Of a stretch of 45,169 nt of DNA, positions 26,926 through 34,673 are shown piece after piece. Below the pieces are notes generated by a model. The model did no database searches. It saw only the letters and a program-made list of their open reading frames with translations, and had not been told where the DNA came from. Each line of letters starts with the position of its first letter. Positions within the stretch are counted from its first letter, which is position 1. The DNA lies in the IMG/VR virus record IMGVR_UViG_3300020442_002097, positions 1 through 45,169 of that record, one strand, 5' to 3'. A program made the translations under genes and the position numbers. The DNA comes from a virus.

Positions 26926-28913
26926 CAAACAGTCTTAAGAAAATAGATGAAGCTTGGCTAGGATTAGATATATCTGAAGAAGACCTGTTCAATCCAATGG
27001 ACATGTTAAACCCTACCGAAGACGACTACCACCTAAAGTTGTCTTGGTTAATGGTTAGGCCGGAATACTTCTCATTCCTTTGCAAACAAATATTCAACAT
27101 ACAAATCCTACCATCACAAGCCTTAATGCTTCAAGAAATGTGGAACAGAAGATTCCCAATGCTTATAGCTAGTCGTGGTTTTGGTAAATCTTTTATGCTT
27201 TCATTATATGCAATGATGAGAGCTTTGCTATTGCCTAATAGAAAAGTTGTTGTTGTCGGTGCTGCATTTAGACAGTCTAAAGTTTTGTTTGAATACATGG
27301 AAACTATATGGAACAACTCTCCTATCTTAAGAGATATATGCGATAGTAATAGCGGACCAAGAAGAGATGTCGATAGATGTGTTATGAGGCTAAACGATAG
27401 CAGGGTAACATGCCTACCTCTCGGTGATGGACAAAAAATTCGTGGTCAGCGTGCTAATGATATTATATCTGACGAGTTCGCGTCTATACCTAGAGATATA
27501 TTTGAAACAGTCGTTGCCGGTTTTGCCGCAGTTAGTGCAGACCCAATAGACAATGTTAAAAGAATAGCAGCTCAGAAGAAAGCAGAAGAACTTGGTATAT
27601 CACTAGATGCTCAAGAGGAATCTGTCGCAAACAACAAAGACAACCAGATCATACTTTCCGGAACAGCTTATTATGACTTCAACCATTTCGCAACATACTG
27701 GAAAAAATGGAAATCTATCATAAAAAGCAAAGGCGAGTTGTCTAGACTAAGGGATGTGTTTGGCGGTGAAGATCCACCGTCTGACTTTGACTGGACTGAA
27801 TATTCTGTAATAAGAATACCATACGAATTGCTTCCAGAAGGTTTTATGGACGCTGCTCAAGTGGCTAGATCAAAAGCTACAGTTCATGCAGGTATTTACC
27901 AAATGGAATTTGGAGCCTGCTTTACCAGAGACTCACAAGGCTTCTTCAAGCGCTCCCTAATCGAGTCTTGCGTCGCATCTGAACAAGAGCCTATAAAAAC
28001 TATAAATGGCGACGAGATCTCTTTTAGCGCATCTATAATTGGAGACCCTAAAAAACATTATATATTTGGTGTTGACCCAGCTTCTGAAGTAGACAACTTC
28101 TCAATTGTTGTACTAGAGGTCAATCCTGATCATAGACGAATAGTTCATTGCTGGACGACGACGAGGTCAGAACATAGAGAAAAGGTCAAACAAGGCTACT
28201 CTAGCGAAACAGACTTCTATGCATACTGCGCTAGGAAGATAAGAGACTTAATGAAAAGATATCCTTGCATTCATATAGCTATGGATGCTCAGGGTGGCGG
28301 CATAGCTGTTATGGAGTCATTACACGACAAAGATAAGCTTCAGCAGGGTGAGCAACCAATCTGGCCAGTAATAGACGAAGACAAAGAGAAAGACACTGAC
28401 GATGAAAAAGGCTTACATATACTAGAGATGTGTCAGTTTGCTAAATACGATTGGCTTTCTGAAGCAAATCATGGTATGAGAAAAGACTTTGAGGATAAAG
28501 CTCTTTTATTTCCTCACTTCGACGCCGTGAGCATAGGCTTGTCAAATGCTGAAGATGGACTTAAAGGGAGAGTGTTCGACACGCTAGAAGAGTGTGTTAT
28601 GGACATAGAGGAGCTTAAAGACGAACTCTCAATGATACAGATTACACAGACAGCTACTGGCAGAGACAGGTGGGACACTCCTGAGATCATAGTAGCTGCT
28701 GGCAAAAAAAGCAAGATGCGCAAAGACCGATACTCTGCCTTAGTAATGGCCAACATGGCAGCTAGATGCTTAGCTAGGATGCCGTCCCCTACAGAGTACA
28801 AATTTTATGGAGGATTTGCAACGATATCAGAGGCCGAAAAGAAGAGGGCTATGTCAGGAGAAGACTTCTCTGGCCCAAACTGGTTTACAGAAAATATGAA
28901 AGATATCTATTAG
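26922..28913 (+). CDS. terL: Large terminase subunit
   Basis: A 663-residue packaging motor: ATPase plus nuclease. It starts at GTG 26922. Walker A is SRGFGKS at residues 84-90, Walker B D184-E185 in NDIISDEFAS, and SGTAYYD at about 246 is the coupling region. The RNase-H-like nuclease shows GVDPASEVDNFSIVVL, HIAMDAQGGG and RKDRYSALVMANMAA with the expected acidic residues. It cuts concatemers and pumps DNA through the portal encoded next. Length and motif order are normal. Confidence 0.93.
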   Translation: MTNSLKKIDEAWLGLDISEEDLFNPMDMLNPTEDDYHLKLSWLMVRPEYFSFLCKQIFNIQILPSQALMLQEMWNRRFPMLIASRGFGKSFMLSLYAMMRALLLPNRKVVVVGAAFRQSKVLFEYMETIWNNSPILRDICDSNSGPRRDVDRCVMRLNDSRVTCLPLGDGQKIRGQRANDIISDEFASIPRDIFETVVAGFAAVSADPIDNVKRIAAQKKAEELGISLDAQEESVANNKDNQIILSGTAYYDFNHFATYWKKWKSIIKSKGELSRLRDVFGGEDPPSDFDWTEYSVIRIPYELLPEGFMDAAQVARSKATVHAGIYQMEFGACFTRDSQGFFKRSLIESCVASEQEPIKTINGDEISFSASIIGDPKKHYIFGVDPASEVDNFSIVVLEVNPDHRRIVHCWTTTRSEHREKVKQGYSSETDFYAYCARKIRDLMKRYPCIHIAMDAQGGGIAVMESLHDKDKLQQGEQPIWPVIDEDKEKDTDDEKGLHILEMCQFAKYDWLSEANHGMRKDFEDKALLFPHFDAVSIGLSNAEDGLKGRVFDTLEECVMDIEELKDELSMIQITQTATGRDRWDTPEIIVAAGKKSKMRKDRYSALVMANMAARCLARMPSPTEYKFYGGFATISEAEKKRAMSGEDFSGPNWFTENMKDIY

Positions 28914-28915
28914 TT

Positions 28916-28927
28916 GTGTATAATACT
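28916..28927 (+). promoter_or_regulatory. Candidate late promoter
   Basis: GTGTATAATACT directly behind the terL stop, no -35 box. The leader has CATTCCAATT twice and ends before the portal start. It closely parallels the site at 21909. Confidence 0.6.
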
Positions 28928-28971
28928 GTAACCATTCCAATTACATTCCAATTGTTTGATAAGAGATGAAA

Positions 28972-30978
28972 ATGAGCGATAATCAGAACATGATAACTTG
29001 GGGAAGTGAAGAGGAAAGAGGGAAAGCCTTCGCCTCTCATGGACAAAACATAGATGCGTATGATGGAATATCAAAGACTCAAGGAAACCACTATAGAAAC
29101 TTTATTGGTATAGAGCCAAACAGATCTGTTAGACCCGGATTTAGAAGTTCTGACTACTACGCTTTTAGACCAGACGAAAACATACCTAGAGAGCAAAAAC
29201 GCATCATGAAGATGTGTATGGACGCTTACGATAAAGTTGGTATAATTCGCAACGTAATTGACCTGATGGGAGATTTTGGTTCTCAGGGAATAAATCTGGT
29301 ACACGAAAATAAAACAGCTGAATCATTCTTCAAGCAATGGTTTAAAAAAATAGATGGTAAAGAAAGATCAGAACGCTTCTTAAACACTCTATATAGATGT
29401 GGGAATGTAATAGTATACAGAAGCAATGCTAATATGACTCCAGAGCTAGTGAAGTATATGAGATCTGTTGCTAATGATATCAAGGTTGAAGTACCACAGA
29501 TCAAACAAAACGAAATTCCTTGGAGGTATAATTTCTTTAACCCAACCACAGTAGAGCTTAAGGATGGAAACCTTTCCTTGTTCTTAGGTAGGAAGAACTT
29601 CAACATATCTACAACATCGCTTCTGGATAATTATAAGAACGGATCAATACCTTCGCACATCCTAGACACGCTCCCTCCAGACACAAAAAGAAGAATAGAG
29701 CGAGGCGACAAGCAAATACCATTAGATCCAGACAGACTCTCAGTATTCTACTACAAGAAAGACGATTGGAAGCAATGGGCAAACCCCATGATATACGCAA
29801 TACTTGATGATATTGTTATGCTAGAAAAAATGAGACTTGCTGACATGTCTGCTCTAGACGGGGCTATATCGAATATTAGGCTGTGGACTTTAGGTAACCT
29901 AGACCACAAGATACTCCCTAACAAGTCAGCCATTAATAAGCTAAGAGATATATTAGCCAGCAATGTTGGTGGTGGTACTATGGAATTAGTATGGGGGCCT
30001 GAGCTTTCTTATACAGAATCAAATAGCCAAGTATATAAATTTTTAGGCTCTGAAAAGTACTCATCCGTTCTCAATAGTATTTATGCAGGACTTGGAGTTC
30101 CTCCTACACTTACTGGAATAGCGGGACAAAGCGGAGGTTTCACCAATAACTTCATCTCTCTAAAAACTCTTGTCGAGAGGCTGCAATATGGTCGCGACAT
30201 GCTTATTAAATTTTGGCAGAAAGAAGTCGAGATTGTAAGAAAAGCAATGGGCTTCAGGAAGGGCGCGCATGTCCAATTTGACCAAATGAGCCTGTCTGAC
30301 GAAACCGCTGAAAAGAACTTGCTAATTCAATTGGCTGACAGGGATATTATAAGCCATGAAACAATTCTAGAAAGATTTAAAGAAATCCCTCAAGTTGAGA
30401 AGATCAGACTAAAAAGAGAAAACAAAGACAGAGATAAAGACAATCTACCAGATAAAGCGAGTCCGTTCCATAACGCTAATCACCAAAAAGACATGGAAAA
30501 AATGGAAAAGCAATCCGAAATGAACCGCAAAGAGCAGGAAAGCAAACCATCGCCAAAGAAGGACAATGGTAGACCCCCTTTCAAACAGGACGAGGAACCA
30601 AGAAAGAAAAGGGTTGAAACTCCAAAATCTAAACCCGGCGTTGCTGAGACGTTGGTTTGGCTAGAAGACTCTTGGGACGAGATCTCCTCAATAGTAAACG
30701 CCGCCTATCTTGGTAGTAAGAATAAAAAGAACCTTAGACAACTGACAAAGTCTGATGTTTCTGACTTAGAAAACCTTAAGCTTTCTGTTCTAACAAACAC
30801 CAAGGTTTTGTCTAATGTCACCAATGAGTCAGTTCTTAAAACTATAACTGAAGGAAACCCAACCCCAAAAGACTTCAAAGCGATCTTATCATCTAAAGGC
30901 ATAGACACTTACAACTTAAGTATAGACGAGTATAGAAGGAGGACGCTTAGCTGCTTTTTGGAGTTTTTGCTAAGGTAA
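28972..30978 (+). CDS. Portal protein
   Basis: A 668-residue protein from ATG 28972 (AAGAG six bases upstream). Typical portal parts are the clip/stem helix region with DAYDKVGIIRNVIDLMGDFGSQGINL and the wing region with FLNTLYRCGNVIVYR. The block SVLNSIYAGLGVPPTLTGIAGQSGGFTNNFISLKTLVERLQYGRDML corresponds to the stem and tunnel loop area in large-phage portals. The C-terminal 150 residues are charged and helical, probably facing the head interior. It forms the dodecameric DNA channel at the head vertex. It follows terL and its own late promoter. Confidence 0.88.
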   Translation: MSDNQNMITWGSEEERGKAFASHGQNIDAYDGISKTQGNHYRNFIGIEPNRSVRPGFRSSDYYAFRPDENIPREQKRIMKMCMDAYDKVGIIRNVIDLMGDFGSQGINLVHENKTAESFFKQWFKKIDGKERSERFLNTLYRCGNVIVYRSNANMTPELVKYMRSVANDIKVEVPQIKQNEIPWRYNFFNPTTVELKDGNLSLFLGRKNFNISTTSLLDNYKNGSIPSHILDTLPPDTKRRIERGDKQIPLDPDRLSVFYYKKDDWKQWANPMIYAILDDIVMLEKMRLADMSALDGAISNIRLWTLGNLDHKILPNKSAINKLRDILASNVGGGTMELVWGPELSYTESNSQVYKFLGSEKYSSVLNSIYAGLGVPPTLTGIAGQSGGFTNNFISLKTLVERLQYGRDMLIKFWQKEVEIVRKAMGFRKGAHVQFDQMSLSDETAEKNLLIQLADRDIISHETILERFKEIPQVEKIRLKRENKDRDKDNLPDKASPFHNANHQKDMEKMEKQSEMNRKEQESKPSPKKDNGRPPFKQDEEPRKKRVETPKSKPGVAETLVWLEDSWDEISSIVNAAYLGSKNKKNLRQLTKSDVSDLENLKLSVLTNTKVLSNVTNESVLKTITEGNPTPKDFKAILSSKGIDTYNLSIDEYRRRTLSCFLEFLLR

Positions 30979-31011
30979 AAAAAGGCGTTTGTACATTATT
31001 TTTAAAATTTT

Positions 31012-31023
31012 GTGTATAAGTAT
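31012..31023 (+). promoter_or_regulatory. Candidate late promoter
   Basis: GTGTATAAGTAT, 16 bp before the protease-scaffold ATG and without a -35. The same GTG could be read as an upstream start codon but has no ribosome site, so it is better read as promoter. Confidence 0.55.
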
Positions 31024-31038
31024 TCTAGAGGTAATACA

Positions 31039-32547
31039 ATGAAAATATATCAATCAGAGATAGATGACGGGGTGGGCGATTTAGTCAAAAGTTCAGCCTC
31101 AATAGCTTATTGTTCAGTAGCTAATATTGTTAGCTCTGCCAAAGCGAGTGAGCTTCCTGATAGCAAAGACCCTAACATCGAAAAGCTGATTGCTGGAAGC
31201 AATCCAGATCAAGTAGACTTGTATTACCTTGACTCCGTTTTAGTTTCTACTGGATGGAATAAAAACGATGATGTCTTTCTTTCTGACTCCACTTGGGCCG
31301 CCAGAAAAACCCCGGAAGACAAACAGTTTAATTTCATGCATGATGAAAATGACATCATTGGACACATAACTGGTTGTTATGTTGTTGATAAAGATGGAAA
31401 CAAAGCTGAAGGGGAACAATCTCCTGAGGCTTTTGATATTATAACGGAGGCTGTTCTTTACAATAGCTGGACAGATCCAGAAAATAAAGAGCGGATGCAA
31501 AACATAATAGCTGAAATCGAAGATGGAAAGTGGTTTGTCTCGATGGAGTGCTTATTTTCAGATTTTGACTATGCCTTAGTAGACCCCCAAGGCAAACATC
31601 AACTTCTTGAAAGAGATCAGGCTTCGGCGTTTTTAACTAAACACCTAAGAGCCTACGGAGGAGAGGGAGAGTACGAAGGATATAAGATAGGTAGGGCTTT
31701 ACGCAATATTGCTTTTTCAGGTAAAGGCTTGGTCTCAAATCCAGCTAATCCAAGAAGTGTCATTCTAAACTCTACTAAAGCTTTTGACATTTCAGAAGAA
31801 GAAAAAATCACCATATTTTCAGGAGAAATTAACATGTCTAATGACAATACTAAAGTTTTGGAACAGCAAATTGCTGACCTGAAGTCAGGTTTGGAAGCTG
31901 CTCGTGCCGAAAACGAAGCTATGAAGCAAGACATCGAAGCCGCAAAAGATAAAGAGTTTGCAGCAACGGTTGAAGCTTTTGAAGCTGATATTGCATCGAA
32001 AGATGAAAGTATCGCAAATCTAGAAGAAGCCGCTAAAGCTTCCGAAGAAAAAATTTCTGAACTTGAAGATGCTGCAGCAAAGAAAGACGAAGCACTTGCA
32101 GAAGCAATCGCAAAGATTGAACAACAAGAAGCTGAAGCTAAACTTGCAGCACGCAAAGCCGCTTTGATTGAAGCTGGTGCAGAAGAAGAAGCCGCTGAGG
32201 AAACTTTGGCAGCATTCGCAGACGCAACAGACGAAATGTTTGAGCAAGTTGTTGCTCTTACAAAAACTGCAGCTAAACCAAATGATGCAGAAATGAAAAA
32301 GAAGGGTCAATTCCCTCCAAAAGATAAAGAAGACGACGAAAAGAAGAAAGACAAAAAAGCTGATGCCGATGAAACTACTGAAGAAGTAGCTGAAGAAGCA
32401 GAAGCTGTTGAAGCGTCTGATGAAACTTTTGAAAATGTAGAATCTTCTGAAGCAACTCTCGTTGAGGCTTCACCAGAAGAAGATGAACTGGAGTCCACAA
32501 GAGCTAGTGTAGCCCAGTGGTTAACAGAAAATGTCCTCTCGAAATAA
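31039..32547 (+). CDS. Prohead protease-like and scaffold fusion
   Basis: A 502-residue protein from ATG 31039 with AGAGG six bases upstream. Residues 1-250 resemble phage prohead proteases: FNFMHDENDIIG with H101, EAVLYNSWTDPE and KWFVSMECLF with S168 could be the catalytic pair of the herpesvirus-type fold. GYKIGRALRNIAFSGKGLVSNPANPRSVIL follows. Residues 266-435 are a long Ala/Glu/Lys coiled coil, and the rest is an acidic tail, both typical of scaffold proteins removed during maturation. An internal start at 31834 could yield scaffold alone. The protease call is by pattern and may be a non-catalytic head protein. Confidence 0.75.
   Translation: MKIYQSEIDDGVGDLVKSSASIAYCSVANIVSSAKASELPDSKDPNIEKLIAGSNPDQVDLYYLDSVLVSTGWNKNDDVFLSDSTWAARKTPEDKQFNFMHDENDIIGHITGCYVVDKDGNKAEGEQSPEAFDIITEAVLYNSWTDPENKERMQNIIAEIEDGKWFVSMECLFSDFDYALVDPQGKHQLLERDQASAFLTKHLRAYGGEGEYEGYKIGRALRNIAFSGKGLVSNPANPRSVILNSTKAFDISEEEKITIFSGEINMSNDNTKVLEQQIADLKSGLEAARAENEAMKQDIEAAKDKEFAATVEAFEADIASKDESIANLEEAAKASEEKISELEDAAAKKDEALAEAIAKIEQQEAEAKLAARKAALIEAGAEEEAAEETLAAFADATDEMFEQVVALTKTAAKPNDAEMKKKGQFPPKDKEDDEKKKDKKADADETTEEVAEEAEAVEASDETFENVESSEATLVEASPEEDELESTRASVAQWLTENVLSK
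31834..32547 (+). CDS. Nested scaffold protein (internal start)
   Basis: ATG 31834 lies in the same frame, eight bases after AGGAG (31821-31825), exactly where the coiled coil begins (MSNDNTKVLEQQIADLKSG). The product would be 237 residues of pure scaffold. Lambda C/Nu3 has this arrangement, with excess scaffold made from an internal start in the protease gene. Here it is an inference from the ribosome site and the domain border. Confidence 0.55.
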   Translation: MSNDNTKVLEQQIADLKSGLEAARAENEAMKQDIEAAKDKEFAATVEAFEADIASKDESIANLEEAAKASEEKISELEDAAAKKDEALAEAIAKIEQQEAEAKLAARKAALIEAGAEEEAAEETLAAFADATDEMFEQVVALTKTAAKPNDAEMKKKGQFPPKDKEDDEKKKDKKADADETTEEVAEEAEAVEASDETFENVESSEATLVEASPEEDELESTRASVAQWLTENVLSK

Positions 32548-32565
32548 TTTAAGGAGAATGATATA

Positions 32566-33045
32566 ATGGCTCTTAAAGCAGACAGATACGAACTACAAAC
32601 TGATATCAGTTTCTTCTGCGACGAAGTAACTACTAGAGGTGGACTCGTTCACTTTAGCAGTACAGCTTCAGGCGCAGCTATGGATCAAGGCGTAAACAAA
32701 GTCGTTACGAAAGCATCGGTTGCAGGCACAGATGTAGCAGCTGGTATTTTACTTAACGACGTTGTTAACAAAGACCTTACCAGAACACATCTTAATCAAT
32801 ACAAAGATGAAGTTCAGAAGGGCGGTAAAGTAACTGTTCTTAGAAAAGGATACGTTGTAACTGACAAGGTCAGTGGAACACCTTCAGCTGGTCAATGGGC
32901 AGTAGCCCATATTAATGGTACGGTTTCAGGTGTTTCCGCAAGAACTGGGCCATATGCCCCGATCAGCGGTCAACTTGTCGTTGGAAAATTCCTTTCCGCA
33001 AAAGATAATGATAACTACTGCAAAGTAGAAATCAACCTTCCGTAA
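32566..33045 (+). CDS. Head decoration protein
   Basis: A 159-residue protein (MALKADRYELQTDISFFCDEVTTRGGLVHFSS...). Small beta-rich proteins with KADRYELQTDI, then AAGILLNDVVNKDLTRTH and a glycine-rich end typically lie just before the major capsid gene and bind the capsid surface. AAGGAG precedes the ATG. The family call is by position and pattern. Confidence 0.7.
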   Translation: MALKADRYELQTDISFFCDEVTTRGGLVHFSSTASGAAMDQGVNKVVTKASVAGTDVAAGILLNDVVNKDLTRTHLNQYKDEVQKGGKVTVLRKGYVVTDKVSGTPSAGQWAVAHINGTVSGVSARTGPYAPISGQLVVGKFLSAKDNDNYCKVEINLP

Positions 33046-33071
33046 CTTTAACTCTTGAAGGAGAATAAATA

Positions 33072-34079
33072 ATGTCATATTCAAACAGACCTACTGATGA
33101 ATTCATCGCTCTGCTAAAGCAGTCTGGCGATGGTGACATCAACACTGCTCAAGCAGCGCAAAGAGAGTTTGCTAAGGCTCTTGAATTGCCACTCCGCAAG
33201 GGGGTTTTGGCAGGTGATGTTCTTGGCAACATCTTTGAAACTATTACTGTCGAAGCTGGAAGCTCAACTGAATTTCCTCTCGACTTAATTTCCCCCGGTA
33301 TGGAAGGCGAGCACATCGCTTATACGAATCCGGGCCACGGTAGAATTCCTGAACGTGCAGTCGAAAGTGACTACGTCATGATTCCAACCTACAGCATCAC
33401 ATCGTCTATCGACTACTTACTTCGATATGCTCGTGAAGCTCGTTGGGATATTGTTGGTCGCGCAATGCAAGTTCTCGAAGCTGGCTTTACTAAGAAGCTT
33501 AATGACGACGGATGGCACACTCTTCTCGCCGCTGGTGTAGATAGAAACATCCTTGTTTATGATGGCGATGCTACTCGTGGTATGTTCAGCAAGCGTCTAG
33601 TTTCATTGATGCAGACAGTTATGCGCCGTAATGCCGGTGGTAACACAGGTTCTGCCAATCGAGGACGCTTAACAGATCTTTACGTTAGTCCAGAAGCACT
33701 TGAAGATGTGCGTAACTGGGGACTTGATCAAGTAGATGAAGTCACACGACGTGAGATCTATACGGCAACTGAGGGCGGCGCACCAATTACCCGCATCTTT
33801 GGTGTGAATCTTCACGACCTAGACGAACTTGGCCAAGGCCAAGAGTACCAAGTCTTCTTTGAAGGAGACCTAGCTGGTGACTTACATGCGTCAGATGACG
33901 AGTTAGTTGTTGGCTTAGACCAGTCCGCTAATGACAGCTTTGTAATGCCTGTTAAAGAGGCTCTTCAGGTATATGAAGATCCTACTCTACATAGACAGCA
34001 AAGAGCTGGTTACTACGGTTGGATGGAAATGGGCTTTGGCGTACTCGATAACAGAAGAATTCTTTTGGGATCGTTCTAA
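33072..34079 (+). CDS. Major capsid protein (HK97 fold)
   Basis: A 335-residue protein with AAGGAG before the ATG. Elements are an N-terminal arm, ITVEAGSSTEFPLDLISPG, then IPTYSITSSIDYLLRYAREARWDIVGRAMQVLEAGFTKKLNDDGWHTLL (spine helix). RGRLTDLYVSPEALEDVRNWG and a C-terminal beta segment ending DNRRILLGSF follow. The order and its place between decoration gene and terminator mark it as the capsid building block. No long delta domain is seen, fitting a separate scaffold. Strong expression is suggested by the terminator directly behind. Confidence 0.88.
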   Translation: MSYSNRPTDEFIALLKQSGDGDINTAQAAQREFAKALELPLRKGVLAGDVLGNIFETITVEAGSSTEFPLDLISPGMEGEHIAYTNPGHGRIPERAVESDYVMIPTYSITSSIDYLLRYAREARWDIVGRAMQVLEAGFTKKLNDDGWHTLLAAGVDRNILVYDGDATRGMFSKRLVSLMQTVMRRNAGGNTGSANRGRLTDLYVSPEALEDVRNWGLDQVDEVTRREIYTATEGGAPITRIFGVNLHDLDELGQGQEYQVFFEGDLAGDLHASDDELVVGLDQSANDSFVMPVKEALQVYEDPTLHRQQRAGYYGWMEMGFGVLDNRRILLGSF

Positions 34080-34105
34080 TCGTCAGGTTTTAACTGCCGT
34101 ATTTA

Positions 34106-34143
34106 CAAAGACCACCTCCAGACATGGGGGTGGTTCTTTTTTT
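34106..34143 (+). terminator. Rho-independent terminator after the capsid gene
   Basis: ACCACCTCC (34111-34119) pairs with GGGGGTGGT (34126-34134) around a short loop, followed by CTTTTTTT. It ends the head gene transcript. Confidence 0.92.
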
Positions 34144-34145
34144 AC

Positions 34146-34158
34146 GTGTATATATAAA
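34146..34158 (+). promoter_or_regulatory. Possible late promoter for the tail genes
   Basis: GTGTATATATAAA directly behind the terminator resembles, but is not identical to, the GTGTATAA sites. It would start the 34207 gene and the fibre genes. Confidence 0.4.
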
Positions 34159-34206
34159 CTAGAAAGATATCTTTTTCAAGGATCTAATTACATATAGGAG
34201 ATTAAA

Positions 34207-34662
34207 ATGGCCGCACTTTCAGATTACTTAGAATCTGGTTTGCTCAACCATGTTTTTAGAGGAGGGTCATTTAGTAAACCTTCTAATATTTCGCTAGCCC
34301 TAACTAGCGGTATACCACTCGACTCTAACACTGGTCAAACAATACCTGAACTTCCTAGTGGTATTAATGGCTCTGGAACTGGTTATAGTCGTATAGATTT
34401 AGGAGCACCCAATAATGAGACTTGGTCTCACCTTACTACAGACATAGCGTCAGGCATCGGAACCATACGAAATAGTGGACAACTGGTGTTTAATACCGCC
34501 CTCTTAGACTGGGGCTGGGTTTCTGGAATAGCTATAACAGACCACGCTGACGTAGGATCTGGCAATCTTTTGATGCACGCACAGCTAGATAACCCTAGAA
34601 TCATATACACAGGGGACAACGCAAAGTTTGATGCGAGTACTTTAGAAATAAGCTTTAAGTAA
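34207..34662 (+). CDS. Virion protein (fibre/decoration type)
   Basis: A 151-residue protein with TAGGAG before the ATG. LSDYLESGLLNHVFRGGSF...NISLALTSGIP, then GTGYSRIDLGAPN, RNSGQLVFNTALLDWGWVSGIAITDHADVGSGNLLMHAQL match a beta-rich protein found in many phages near tail or head genes (LSDYLENxLLDHVLR...LALFTxxP). It is usually annotated as structural protein. Its exact place in the virion is unknown. Confidence 0.75.
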   Translation: MAALSDYLESGLLNHVFRGGSFSKPSNISLALTSGIPLDSNTGQTIPELPSGINGSGTGYSRIDLGAPNNETWSHLTTDIASGIGTIRNSGQLVFNTALLDWGWVSGIAITDHADVGSGNLLMHAQLDNPRIIYTGDNAKFDASTLEISFK

Positions 34663-34673
34663 GGTAGTTAATA

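Noticed and set aside
31012-31038. GTG at 31012 as start of the protease-scaffold gene
   Set aside because: It overlaps the GTGTATAAG promoter and lacks a ribosome site. ATG 31039 has AGAGG at the right distance.
31653-32498. Long open frames on the minus strand under the scaffold gene
   Set aside because: They are Ser/Ala/Cys-rich mirror frames of a repetitive Glu/Lys/Ala coding sequence.
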